Assembly: GCF_014694385.1 (NCBI RefSeq)
Contig: NZ_JAAOCA010000021.1
Location: 53,525-117,524, forward strand
DNA: 64,000 nt
Direction: 5' to 3'
DNA from: Pseudomonas typographi
GTDB taxonomy: Bacteria; Pseudomonadota; Gammaproteobacteria; Pseudomonadales; Pseudomonadaceae
A model generated the notes under the pieces. That model was not told where the DNA came from. It searched no databases and was given only the letters and a program-made list of their open reading frames with translations. Within the stretch, counting starts at the first letter, position 1. Every line of letters begins with the position of its first letter. The translations under genes were made by a program, and so were the position numbers. Shown piece by piece: positions 43,207 to 52,026 of the stretch.

Positions 43207-45330
43207 ATGGCGGTGGATCGCACGCAACTGCTGAACAATGCTCGAGGCTTGGCCCGGGGTAACCTCGGGGTGCCGATACTGCTGTTGATCATGCTCGCCA
43301 TGATGACGCTGCCGGTGCCGCCGTTTTTGCTCGACGTGTTCTTTACATTCAACATCGCGCTGTCGATCGTGGTGCTGTTGGTGAGCGTCTATGCCCTGCG
43401 GCCACTGGACTTTGCGGTGTTCCCGACCATTTTGCTGGTGGCCACGTTGCTGCGCCTGGCGTTGAACGTGGCCTCCACCCGGGTGGTAATGCTCAACGGC
43501 CACCTGGGGCACCAGGCGGCGGGCAAGGTAATCCAGGCCTTCGGCGAGGTGGTGATCGGCGGTAACTATGTGGTGGGCGCCGTGGTGTTCGCCATCCTGA
43601 TGATCATCAACTTCGTGGTGGTGACCAAGGGTGCTGGGCGTATTTCGGAAGTCAGCGCGCGCTTTACCCTCGATGCCATGCCTGGCAAGCAAATGGCGAT
43701 CGACGCCGACCTCAACGCCGGCTTGGTCGACCAGGCCGGCGCCAAGGCACGCCGTGCCGAGGTGGCGGCCGAGGCCGAATTCTACGGCTCGATGGACGGC
43801 GCCAGTAAATTCGTGCGCGGTGATGCGATCGCCGGCTTGTTGATCCTGTTCATCAACCTCATCGGTGGCATGGCCATCGGCATCCTGCAGCACGGGCTGA
43901 GCTTTGCCGATGCCGGCAAGACCTATGCCTTGCTGACCATCGGTGACGGTTTGGTGGCGCAGTTGCCCTCGTTGCTGCTGTCTACCGCGGCAGCGGTGAT
44001 GGTCACCCGCGCCAGCGGCTCGGAAGAAATGGGTAAGCAGATTACCCGGCAAATGTTCGATTCGCCCAAGGCGTTGGCGGTGGCGGCAGGGCTGATGGCG
44101 GTGATGGGGTTGGTGCCGGGCATGCCGCACGTCGCCTTCCTCAGCCTGGCGTTGATGGCCGGGGGTGGGGCCTACCTGATCTGGAAAAAACAAAACGACG
44201 TGAAGTTGCGCACGGCAGCCGAAGCGGCCCGCCAGCAGGAACTGCTGCCCTCGCCACAGCGGGCGGCGCAAACCAAGGAACTGGGCTGGGATGACGTCAC
44301 GCCCATCGACATGATCGGGTTGGAAGTGGGCTACCGCTTGATTCCGCTGGTCGACCGCAACCAAGGGGGTGAGTTGCTGGCGCGTATCAAGGGCGTGCGC
44401 AAGAAGCTGTCCCAAGACTTGGGCTTTCTCATGCCGACGGTGCATATTCGCGACAACCTCGACCTGTCGCCCAGCGCTTATCGGCTGACGCTGATGGGGG
44501 TGATTCTGGCAGAGGCTGAGATCTACCCGGACCGCGAGCTTGCCATCAACCCCGGCCAGGTATTCGGCACCCTCAATGGCATCCAAGCCCGTGACCCGGC
44601 CTTCGGCCTGGAGGCGGTGTGGATCGAGATCAGCGCCCGGGCCCAGGCGCAGTCGCTGGGCTACACCGTGGTCGATGCCAGTACCGTCGTGGCCACCCAC
44701 CTGAACCAGATATTGCAAAAACACGCCCATGAGCTACTAGGCCACGAGGAGGTTCAGCAACTGCTGCAGGTGCTGGCCAAGGCTTCACCCAAGCTTGCCG
44801 AGGAGTTGGTCCCAGGGGTGGTGTCGTTGTCAGCGCTGCTCAAGGTGCTTCAAGCGCTGTTGGCTGAACAGGTACCGGTACGCGACATTCGTACCATCGC
44901 CGAAGCCATCGCTAACAACGCCGGCAGGAGTCAAGATACCGCCGCGCTGGTGCAGCATGTTCGCGCGGCGTTGTCCCGCGCAATCGTGCAAAGCATTGTG
45001 GGAGTTGAGTCGCAGCTGCCTGTGATCACCTTGGAACCCAAGTTGGAACAGATATTGCTCAATAGCCTACAGAAGGCTGGGCAGGGTCAGGAAGAAGGCG
45101 TTTTGCTCGAACCTGGCATGGCGGAACGCTTGCAGCGTTCGTTGATCGAAGCTGCACAGCGCCAGGAAATGCTCGGCCAACCGGCGATTCTGCTGGTGGC
45201 CGGGCCGGTTCGGGCGATGCTCTCGCGCTTCGGGCGCTTGGCAGTACCGAATTTGCACGTGCTGGCGTATCAGGAAATACCCGACAACAAACAAGTGACG
45301 ATCGTGGCGACAGTAGGGCCCAACGGCTGA
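43207..45330 (+). CDS. flhA: Flagellar biosynthesis protein FlhA
   Basis: 707 aa from the ATG at 43207. GGGGA at 43196-43200 has a good 6-nt spacing to it but would abut the earlier ATG at 43201. Eight N-terminal helices include the FHIPEP family region LDFAVFPTILLVATLLRLALNVASTR and the FTLDAMPGKQMAIDADLNAG loop. A large cytoplasmic domain forms the nonameric docking ring for chaperone-substrate complexes. In many pseudomonads extra genes separate flhB and flhA; here only a promoter does. Confidence 0.97.
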   Translation: MAVDRTQLLNNARGLARGNLGVPILLLIMLAMMTLPVPPFLLDVFFTFNIALSIVVLLVSVYALRPLDFAVFPTILLVATLLRLALNVASTRVVMLNGHLGHQAAGKVIQAFGEVVIGGNYVVGAVVFAILMIINFVVVTKGAGRISEVSARFTLDAMPGKQMAIDADLNAGLVDQAGAKARRAEVAAEAEFYGSMDGASKFVRGDAIAGLLILFINLIGGMAIGILQHGLSFADAGKTYALLTIGDGLVAQLPSLLLSTAAAVMVTRASGSEEMGKQITRQMFDSPKALAVAAGLMAVMGLVPGMPHVAFLSLALMAGGGAYLIWKKQNDVKLRTAAEAARQQELLPSPQRAAQTKELGWDDVTPIDMIGLEVGYRLIPLVDRNQGGELLARIKGVRKKLSQDLGFLMPTVHIRDNLDLSPSAYRLTLMGVILAEAEIYPDRELAINPGQVFGTLNGIQARDPAFGLEAVWIEISARAQAQSLGYTVVDASTVVATHLNQILQKHAHELLGHEEVQQLLQVLAKASPKLAEELVPGVVSLSALLKVLQALLAEQVPVRDIRTIAEAIANNAGRSQDTAALVQHVRAALSRAIVQSIVGVESQLPVITLEPKLEQILLNSLQKAGQGQEEGVLLEPGMAERLQRSLIEAAQRQEMLGQPAILLVAGPVRAMLSRFGRLAVPNLHVLAYQEIPDNKQVTIVATVGPNG

Positions 45331-45341
45331 GGTAGCGGAAT

Positions 45342-46676
45342 ATGCAAGTGAAGCGTTTTTTTGCAGCCGACATGCGCCAGGCGATGAAGCTGGTGCGCGA
45401 TGAGCTGGGCGCCGACGCTGCCATCATCGGCAACCGCCGCATCGCCGGCGGCGTTGAGCTGACCGCCGCGCTGGATTACGCATTGTCCGCATTGACCCCG
45501 CGTGAGCCCAACCGGGAACTGGAAAGCGAATTGCGCAAAACGCAATCGCGTATCGTGTCGGCCCAGGCCGAACTGTCCAACCGGGGTGCAGACAGTGGCG
45601 GCAGCAACAATCGCCAATTGTTCGCCGGCTTGCCGCTGACCGCCGCCGAGCCGCTGATCGAGCCCCATTTCGACGAGCCGGCGCGCGCCGCTGCGGCCCC
45701 GGCACCTGCCCAGCCGGTGGCTCCAGCGGTAGACCAACAATTGTTCGACTCGATGCGCCAAGAGCTCAGCGGCCTTCGCGAATTGCTCGAAGTGCAACTG
45801 GGCTCGCTGGCATGGTCGCAATTGCAGGGCAGCCGCCCGGAGCAGGCCAACCTTTGGCGGCGTTTGCAGCGTATCGGATTATCTGGCCCGTTGGCGCGCA
45901 CCCTGCTCGAACAGGTGGGCGATTACAGCGAACCGCGCCAGGCCTGGCGGCTGTTGCTGGCGCATTTGGCGCGGATGATCGACACCCCCGAGGTAGAACC
46001 GCTCGAAGAGGGCGGGGTCATCGCCATGGTCGGCCCCGCCGGCATGGGCAAGACCACGACGCTGGCCAAGCTCGCGGCGCGTTACGTACTTAAATATGGC
46101 GCGCACAACATCGCATTGGTGAGCATGGACGGTTTTCGCATCGGTGCCCAGGAACAACTTAAAACGTTGGGGCGCATCCTCAACGTACCGGTGACCCACG
46201 TCGACCCGGGCCAATCGTTGGCCCAGGCGCTGGAGCCGGTGCTGCGCAAACGCGTGGTGCTGATCGACACCGCTGGCTTGCAGGCCAGCGACCCGGCCTT
46301 GAAGCTGCAGCTCGAAAGCCTGGCCGGGCGCGGCATCCACGCGCGAAATTACCTGGTGCTGGCCACTACCAGCCAGAAGCAGGTGCTCACTGCCGCCTAC
46401 CACAGCTACAAACGTTGTGGGTTGGCCGGCTGTATCCTGACCAAACTTGACGAAACGGCAAGCCTGGGTGAAGTGCTGAGCCTGGCCATCGATCACCAAT
46501 TACCGGTGGCGTACCTTACGGACGGGCCGCGTATTCCCGACGACCTGCACCTGCCGCGCAAGCACCAATTGGTCAGCCGCGCGGTCAGTGTGCAAATTCC
46601 GCAAGAGCCCAGCGAAGAGGCCATGGCCGACATGTTCGCCGATCTCTACCATAACCCCGGTAAACGTGCCAGTTGA
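45342..46676 (+). CDS. flhF: Flagellar biosynthesis GTPase FlhF
   Basis: 444 aa. An N-terminal basic segment (VKRFFAADMRQAMKLVRDELGADAAIIGNRR), a variable linker, the N domain and an SRP-type GTPase domain with GPAGMGKTTTLAKLA, VSMDGFRIGAQEQLKTLG, IDTAGLQ and TKLDETASLGE. FlhF marks the cell pole for assembly of the flagellum. It is followed by fleN, whose product limits flagellar number. Confidence 0.97.
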   Translation: MQVKRFFAADMRQAMKLVRDELGADAAIIGNRRIAGGVELTAALDYALSALTPREPNRELESELRKTQSRIVSAQAELSNRGADSGGSNNRQLFAGLPLTAAEPLIEPHFDEPARAAAAPAPAQPVAPAVDQQLFDSMRQELSGLRELLEVQLGSLAWSQLQGSRPEQANLWRRLQRIGLSGPLARTLLEQVGDYSEPRQAWRLLLAHLARMIDTPEVEPLEEGGVIAMVGPAGMGKTTTLAKLAARYVLKYGAHNIALVSMDGFRIGAQEQLKTLGRILNVPVTHVDPGQSLAQALEPVLRKRVVLIDTAGLQASDPALKLQLESLAGRGIHARNYLVLATTSQKQVLTAAYHSYKRCGLAGCILTKLDETASLGEVLSLAIDHQLPVAYLTDGPRIPDDLHLPRKHQLVSRAVSVQIPQEPSEEAMADMFADLYHNPGKRAS

Positions 46677-46688
46677 GATGAAATAGCG

Positions 46689-46757
46689 ATGATCAGTGCA
46701 ATCTACCTGCGTGAGATGTTGCCCCTGGCAGCCTCGCGTGGCCTCGGTCTGAAGTGA
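46689..46757 (+). CDS. Possible 22-aa leader ORF between flhF and fleN
   Basis: ATG at 46689 to TGA at 46757 encodes MISAIYLREMLPLAASRGLG and two more residues, ending 15 nt before fleN. No clear ribosome site and no known homologue. It might couple translation from flhF to fleN, or be chance. Confidence 0.2.
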   Translation: MISAIYLREMLPLAASRGLGLK

Positions 46758-46772
46758 CAAGGTAAAGAACGA

Positions 46773-47606
46773 ATGGGCAGCATGCATCCCGTACAGGTGA
46801 TCGCGGTGACCGGCGGCAAGGGTGGCGTCGGCAAAACAAACGTGTCAGTGAACCTCTCGCTGGCGCTGGCCGACCTCGGCCGGCGAGTGATGTTGCTCGA
46901 TGCCGACCTTGGCTTGGCCAATGTCGACGTGTTATTGGGCCTGACACCCAAACGCACCCTGGCCGACGTCATCGAAGGCCGCTGTGACCTGCGCGACGTG
47001 TTGTTGCAAGGCCCCGGTGGCATTCGTATCGTGCCCGCCGCTTCGGGCACCCAAAGCATGGTGCACCTCACCCCGGCGCAGCATGCCGGGCTGATCCAGG
47101 CCTTCAGCGAAATTGGCGATAACCTCGACGTGCTGGTGATCGACACCGCCGCCGGCATTGGCGACTCAGTGGTCAGCTTCGTGCGCGCCGCACAAGAGGT
47201 GCTGTTGGTGGTGTGCGATGAGCCGACCTCCATTACCGATGCCTATGCGCTGATCAAGCTGCTGAACCGCGACTATGGCATGAACCGCTTCCGGGTGTTG
47301 GCCAACATGGCCCAGAGCCCCCAAGAGGGGCGTAATTTGTTCGCTAAACTGACCAAAGTCACTGACCGTTTCCTCGACGTTGCCCTGCAGTACGTGGGTG
47401 CGGTGCCTTACGACGAAACGGTACGCAAGGCCGTGCAAAAGCAACGTGCGGTCTATGAAGCGTTCCCGCGCTCCAAGTGCGCCCTGGCGTTCAAGGCCAT
47501 TGCGCAAAAGGTCGATACCTGGCCCCTGCCTGCCAACCCACGCGGGCACCTGGAGTTCTTCGTCGAACGATTGGTACAGCAAACCAGTGCGGGGCCCGTA
47601 TCATGA
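46773..47606 (+). CDS. fleN: Flagellar number regulator FleN (FlhG), MinD-type ATPase
   Basis: 277 aa. Deviant Walker A VTGGKGGVGKTNVSVNLSLAL, the MLLDADLGLANVDVLLGL signature and DTAAGIGDSV place it with FleN/FlhG. It antagonises FleQ in Pseudomonas and limits the number of polar flagella. The start used is the ATG at 46773 after AAGGTAAAG. Its stop overlaps fliA by 4 nt. Its partner FleQ is not in this window. Confidence 0.97.
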   Translation: MGSMHPVQVIAVTGGKGGVGKTNVSVNLSLALADLGRRVMLLDADLGLANVDVLLGLTPKRTLADVIEGRCDLRDVLLQGPGGIRIVPAASGTQSMVHLTPAQHAGLIQAFSEIGDNLDVLVIDTAAGIGDSVVSFVRAAQEVLLVVCDEPTSITDAYALIKLLNRDYGMNRFRVLANMAQSPQEGRNLFAKLTKVTDRFLDVALQYVGAVPYDETVRKAVQKQRAVYEAFPRSKCALAFKAIAQKVDTWPLPANPRGHLEFFVERLVQQTSAGPVS

Positions 47607-48343
47607 GCGCCAGTGGATATCGGATGTACGACAAAGCTTCACGCCAGGCGCAACAGTACCAATTGATCGAGCGCTATGCGCCGCTGGTCAAACGCATCGC
47701 CTACCACCTGTTGGCACGCCTGCCCGCCAGCGTGCAAGTCGAAGATTTGATCCAAGCGGGGATGATCGGCTTACTGGAAGTGTCGACCAAGTACGATTCC
47801 AGCAAGGGCGCCAGTTTCGAAACCTACGCCGGCATTCGCATCCGTGGGGCCATGCTCGATGAGGTGCGCAAGGGCGATTGGGCGCCGCGTTCGGTGCACC
47901 GTAATACACGCATGGTCAGTGACGCCATTCGCGCTATCGAAGCAAGAACCGGCCGTGACGCTAAAGATCACGAGGTTGCTGCCGAACTCAAGATGAGCCT
48001 GAACGAATACTACGGGATCCTCAACGACACCCTGGGCAGCCGGTTATTCAGTTTCGACGACCTGTTGCAAGACGGCGAACACGAAAGCGGCCACGAGGAG
48101 GGCGTGGGCAGCGGCGAGCCGTCGCGAGGGCTGGAAGACGAGCGTTTTCAGAAAGCCCTGGCAGAGGCCATCGCCAACCTGCCTGAGCGTGAGCGCTTGG
48201 TGCTGTCGCTGTACTACGACGAGGAGTTGAACCTCAAGGAAATCGGCGAGGTGCTGGGGGTCAGCGAGTCCAGGGTCAGCCAATTGCACAGCCAATGCGC
48301 GGCGCGGTTGCGCAGCCGGTTGGGGGAGTGGCGGGCCCGGTAG
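47603..48343 (+). CDS. fliA: RNA polymerase sigma factor FliA (sigma-28)
   Basis: 246 aa. Region 2 (YAPLVKRIAYHLLARLPASVQVEDLIQAGMIGLLEV and FETYAGIRIRGAMLDEVR), region 3 (DHEVAAELKMSLNEYYGILND) and region 4 (LPERERLVLSLYYDEELNLKEIGEVLGVSESRVSQLHSQ) are all intact. It transcribes late flagellar genes such as flagellin and is held by FlgM, which HsbA titrates. Overlap with fleN indicates coupling. Confidence 0.97.
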   Translation: MSASGYRMYDKASRQAQQYQLIERYAPLVKRIAYHLLARLPASVQVEDLIQAGMIGLLEVSTKYDSSKGASFETYAGIRIRGAMLDEVRKGDWAPRSVHRNTRMVSDAIRAIEARTGRDAKDHEVAAELKMSLNEYYGILNDTLGSRLFSFDDLLQDGEHESGHEEGVGSGEPSRGLEDERFQKALAEAIANLPERERLVLSLYYDEELNLKEIGEVLGVSESRVSQLHSQCAARLRSRLGEWRAR

Positions 48344-48450
48344 GAAGTTGTAGGCCATTGGAATGATTTGCTGGATCAAGGTGCTGGCTGTGTGATATCA
48401 CCGCGCCACGCCTGCTCAGGCAGTCGCGTAATGTAACTGGTTTGGATGCT

Positions 48451-48472
48451 CGCGCCCCTCGGGCTGGGCGCG
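48451..48472 (+). other. GC-rich stem-loop in the fliA-cheY gap
   Basis: CGCGCCC (48451-48457) pairs with GGGCGCG (48466-48472) around an 8-nt loop, 13 nt before the cheY ribosome site. No U-tract follows. It could be a leader structure or a processing or stability element. No convincing sigma-28 promoter was found in the 164-nt gap. Confidence 0.5.
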
Positions 48473-48507
48473 TTAGAGACTGCTTGGAGGTCTACTTGGA
48501 CAAGAAC

Positions 48508-48882
48508 ATGAAAATCCTCATCGTTGACGATTTCTCGACGATGCGGCGGATCATCAAGAATTTATTGCGTGATCTCGGGTTCACCAACACCGCCGAAGCC
48601 GACGACGGCAACTCGGCGCTGCCCATGCTGCACAGCGGCAATTTCGACTTCCTGGTGACCGATTGGAACATGCCGGGTATGTCTGGCATCGACTTGCTGC
48701 GCACCGTGCGCGCTGACGACCGCTTGAAGCACCTGCCGGTGCTGATGGTCACCGCCGAAGCGAAGCGTGAGCAGATCATCGAAGCGGCCCAGGCCGGCGT
48801 CAACGGCTACGTGGTCAAGCCCTTCACCGCGCAGGTGCTCAAAGAGAAAATCGAAAAGATTTTCGAGCGCGTCAATAGCTGA
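48508..48882 (+). CDS. cheY: Chemotaxis response regulator CheY
   Basis: 124 aa from the ATG at 48508 (MKILIVDDFSTMRRIIKNLLRDLGF), the start used in known Pseudomonas CheY proteins. It has Asp-7/8, phospho-acceptor Asp-52 in LVTDWNMPGMSG, Thr in VTAEA and Lys in VVKPF. The strong TGGAGG at 48485-48490 is 17 nt from this ATG but only 5 nt from an in-frame TTG at 48496, which would add MDKN. CheY-P binds FliM to change motor direction. First gene of the che operon. Confidence 0.96.
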   Translation: MKILIVDDFSTMRRIIKNLLRDLGFTNTAEADDGNSALPMLHSGNFDFLVTDWNMPGMSGIDLLRTVRADDRLKHLPVLMVTAEAKREQIIEAAQAGVNGYVVKPFTAQVLKEKIEKIFERVNS

Positions 48883-48901
48883 AGCTCGCCACGGGGGCCC
48901 C

Positions 48902-49690
48902 ATGGAGCCAATAGATTCGTCAATGGGGGACTTTGAGTCCACCCTGAAAAAGCACGCCCATGAGTTGGTCGAAAGCCTTGAACAAGGGAAGTTCGGCGAG
49001 GCGGTCGAGCTGATCCATGAGCTGAACCAGGCCCGCGACCGCGGCCTGTACCAAGAGGTCGGCAAGCTGACCCGCGAGTTGCACAGCGCGATCGTAAGCT
49101 TCCAGATCGACCCTCGGCTGCCCGAAGCCCAGGACGCCTCGCAGATCACCGACGCCACCGAGCGCCTGGACTATGTGGTGCGCCTGACCGAGAAAGCGGC
49201 CAACCGCACCATGGACTTGGTCGAGCAGAGCATGCCCCTGGTCCATGAGTTTGGCGATGCCGCCGGTGCCCTACGCGCCGATTGGCAGCGGTTCATGCGC
49301 AAGGAAGTGAGTGCCGATGAGTTCCGCGAGTTGGTCAAGCGGGTAGACACCTTCCTGGCGCGCAGCGAAGTCGATGCCACGGGCCTTGCCACGCACCTGA
49401 ACGATATCCTGCTGGCGCAGGACTTCCAGGACCTCACCGGCCAGGTGATCAAGCGTGTCACCAAGCTGGTGACCGAGGTGGAAGGCAACCTGCTGAAGTT
49501 GGTGCTGATGGCAAGCCAGGTGGACCGCTTTGCCGGTATCCGCCATGACCGCGAAGCGCTTGAACAGGAAAAAAATCAGGAAAAATATCCTGATAGGGGT
49601 GAAGGTCCGCAGATTCATGCCGATAAGCGTGATGATGTGGTTTCCGGTCAAGACGACGTGGACGACCTGCTGTCGAGCCTGGGCTTCTGA
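48902..49690 (+). CDS. cheZ: Protein phosphatase CheZ
   Basis: 262 aa from the ATG at 48902. A long helical hairpin contains the conserved segment LNDILLAQDFQDLTGQVIKRV, whose Gln is the catalytic residue that dephosphorylates CheY-P. The C-terminal DDVVSGQDDVDDLLSSLGF is the CheY-binding helix. It follows cheY by 19 nt. Confidence 0.96.
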   Translation: MEPIDSSMGDFESTLKKHAHELVESLEQGKFGEAVELIHELNQARDRGLYQEVGKLTRELHSAIVSFQIDPRLPEAQDASQITDATERLDYVVRLTEKAANRTMDLVEQSMPLVHEFGDAAGALRADWQRFMRKEVSADEFRELVKRVDTFLARSEVDATGLATHLNDILLAQDFQDLTGQVIKRVTKLVTEVEGNLLKLVLMASQVDRFAGIRHDREALEQEKNQEKYPDRGEGPQIHADKRDDVVSGQDDVDDLLSSLGF

Positions 49691-49771
49691 TTCCCGGCCC
49701 GGCGATTATCCAGGCCAGGCGCCGAACCGCCGCGGCCGGGCAGCACTTAACGAATTCCAGGAGCACCCCAC

Positions 49772-51979
49772 ATGAGCTTCGGCGCCGATGAAGAAATCCT
49801 CCAGGATTTCCTGGTAGAGGCCGGCGAGATCCTCGAGCAGTTGTCCGAGCAATTGGTCGAGCTGGAAAGCCGCCCCGACGATGCGGACTTGCTCAATGCG
49901 ATATTCCGTGGTTTCCACACGGTCAAGGGCGGTGCCGGCTTTCTTCAGCTCCATGAGCTGGTGGAGTGCTGCCATATCGCCGAGAACGTGTTCGACATCC
50001 TGCGCAAGGGTGAGCGGCGCGTCGATGCCGAACTGATGGATGTGGTGCTCGAAGCCCTCGATACCGTTAACAGCATGTTCGGCCAGGTGCGTGAGCGCAG
50101 CCCTGTTACCCCGGCCAGCCCGCAGTTGCTCGAAGCCTTGGCGCGCCTGGCCGAACCCGCCGGCACCGCACCGCCAGTAGCGCCACCGGCAACCCCAGCC
50201 GCGGCGGCCGAACCGGCCGGTGGCGATATTTCCGATGCCGAGTTCGAAGCGCTGCTGCACTCATTGGACAACGGCCAAGCCCAGGCTGGGCCTGCCGTAC
50301 CAGGCGATGTGCCCGCCGATGAAATAACCGATTCGGAATTCGAAGCGTTGCTCGACCAACTGCACGGCAAGGGCCAGTTTGCCGCGGACAACCTCGCGGC
50401 CCCGGCAACCCCAGCGGCCGCGCAGACCCCGGCCGCACCGGCAGCCAGCGGCGGCGATGAAATCAGCGACGATGAATTCGAGGCGCTGCTCGACCAACTG
50501 CATGGCAAGGGCACGTTCGCCACCGGCAAACCGCCCGCGCCGGCGGCCCCCGCCCCGGCCGCGGCGGGCGGGGGTGAGTTGATCACCGACGACGAATTCG
50601 AATCGCTACTCGATGAGTTGCACGGCAAAGGCAAATTCACCGGCGAAGTAGCAACCGCCGCCGCAGCGGCCACAGCGCCGGTGGCCAAGCCTGCCGCCGC
50701 CGCGCCCGCGCCGCGCCCCCAGCCTGCCCGCAGCGAGCCGGCCGCCCCAGCCGTGGCACCCGCACCGGCACGTGCGCCGGTGGCCGAAAAGCCGGCCGCC
50801 AGCGAAGCCGAAACCACCGTGCGGGTCGATACCGCGCGGCTGGATGAAATCATGAACATGGTCGGCGAACTGGTATTGGTGCGTAACCGTTTGGTACGCC
50901 TGGGCGCCAACAGCAGCGATGAAGCCATGGCCAAGGCGGTGTCGAACCTCGATGTGGTCACCGCAGACCTGCAAACCGCGGTGATGAAAACCCGTATGCA
51001 GCCGATCAAGAAAGTCTTCGGGCGCTTTCCGCGCTTGGTGCGCGACCTTGCACGGCAATTGAAGAAAGAAATCAACCTGGAGTTGGTGGGCGAGGAAACC
51101 GACCTGGATAAAAACCTTGTCGAGGCCCTGGCCGACCCGCTGGTGCACTTGGTGCGCAACGCCTGCGACCACGGCGTGGAAACGCCCGAAGAGCGCGAGG
51201 CCAGTGGCAAGGTGCGCGGTGGCCGGGTGGTGCTGTCGGCTGAGCAGGAAGGCGATCACATCCTGTTGTCGATCTCCGATGACGGCAAGGGCATGGACCC
51301 TAACGTGCTGCGCACCAAGGCCGTTGAAAAAGGCCTGATGGACAAAGACGCCGCCGACCGCCTGAGTGAGTCGGACTGCTACAACCTGATCTTCGCCCCA
51401 GGCTTTTCGACCAAAACGGAAATCTCCGACGTGTCTGGCCGTGGCGTGGGCATGGACGTGGTCAAGACCAAGATCGCCCAGCTCAATGGCTCGATCAACA
51501 TCTTCTCGGCCAAGGGCCAGGGCTCCAAGATCGTGATCAAGGTGCCGCTGACCTTGGCCATCATGCCCACCCTGATGGTGATGCTGGGCGAGCAGGCGTT
51601 CGCCTTCCCGCTGGTGAGCGTCAATGAAATCTTCCACCTTGACCTGTCGCGTACCAACGTGGTCGACGGCCAGGAAGTGGTCATCGTGCGCGACAAGGCG
51701 TTGCCGCTGTTCTACCTCAAGCGGTGGCTGGTGAACAATGCCGCCAGCGCCGAACAACAGCGCGAAGGCCACGTGGTGATCCTCTCGGTGGGCACCCAGC
51801 GCATCGGCTTTGTGGTCGACCAACTGGTTGGCCAGGAAGAAGTGGTGATCAAGCCGTTGGGCAAGATGCTGCAAGGTACCCCTGGCATGTCTGGCGCCAC
51901 CATCACCGGCGATGGCCGTATCGCGTTGATTCTCGACGTTCCCAGCATGCTCAAGCGTTACGCCTCGCGGCGCATCTAA
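49772..51979 (+). CDS. cheA: Chemotaxis histidine kinase CheA
   Basis: 735 aa. The Hpt domain has His-49 (FRGFHTVKGGAGFL). A long Ala/Pro-rich linker (about 130-340) contains four copies of an acidic helix motif (I(S/T)D.EFE.LL..LHGKG at about 153, 185, 231 and 271). No canonical P2 domain is obvious. The dimerisation domain (RLDEIMNMVGELVLVRNRL), the kinase (HLVRNACDHGVETPEER, SDDGKGMD, GRGVGMDVV) and the CheW-like C-terminus follow. It phosphorylates CheY and CheB in response to receptor arrays. Translation starts after CCAGGAG. Confidence 0.97.
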   Translation: MSFGADEEILQDFLVEAGEILEQLSEQLVELESRPDDADLLNAIFRGFHTVKGGAGFLQLHELVECCHIAENVFDILRKGERRVDAELMDVVLEALDTVNSMFGQVRERSPVTPASPQLLEALARLAEPAGTAPPVAPPATPAAAAEPAGGDISDAEFEALLHSLDNGQAQAGPAVPGDVPADEITDSEFEALLDQLHGKGQFAADNLAAPATPAAAQTPAAPAASGGDEISDDEFEALLDQLHGKGTFATGKPPAPAAPAPAAAGGGELITDDEFESLLDELHGKGKFTGEVATAAAAATAPVAKPAAAAPAPRPQPARSEPAAPAVAPAPARAPVAEKPAASEAETTVRVDTARLDEIMNMVGELVLVRNRLVRLGANSSDEAMAKAVSNLDVVTADLQTAVMKTRMQPIKKVFGRFPRLVRDLARQLKKEINLELVGEETDLDKNLVEALADPLVHLVRNACDHGVETPEEREASGKVRGGRVVLSAEQEGDHILLSISDDGKGMDPNVLRTKAVEKGLMDKDAADRLSESDCYNLIFAPGFSTKTEISDVSGRGVGMDVVKTKIAQLNGSINIFSAKGQGSKIVIKVPLTLAIMPTLMVMLGEQAFAFPLVSVNEIFHLDLSRTNVVDGQEVVIVRDKALPLFYLKRWLVNNAASAEQQREGHVVILSVGTQRIGFVVDQLVGQEEVVIKPLGKMLQGTPGMSGATITGDGRIALILDVPSMLKRYASRRI

Positions 51980-52026
51980 GACCCCGGGGGCCGGCCCGCC
52001 GCGGGCGCCTGGTAATGGAGTGAACA

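Noticed and set aside
43183..44730. 515-residue minus-strand open frame opposite flhA
   Set aside because: Rich in His, Gln and Arg with no domain; a shadow of the strongly conserved flhA gene.
48376..48397. Possible sigma-28 promoter (TCAAG and GATA) before cheY
   Set aside because: Spacing between the boxes is about 10 nt and the -10 part matches poorly; not convincing.
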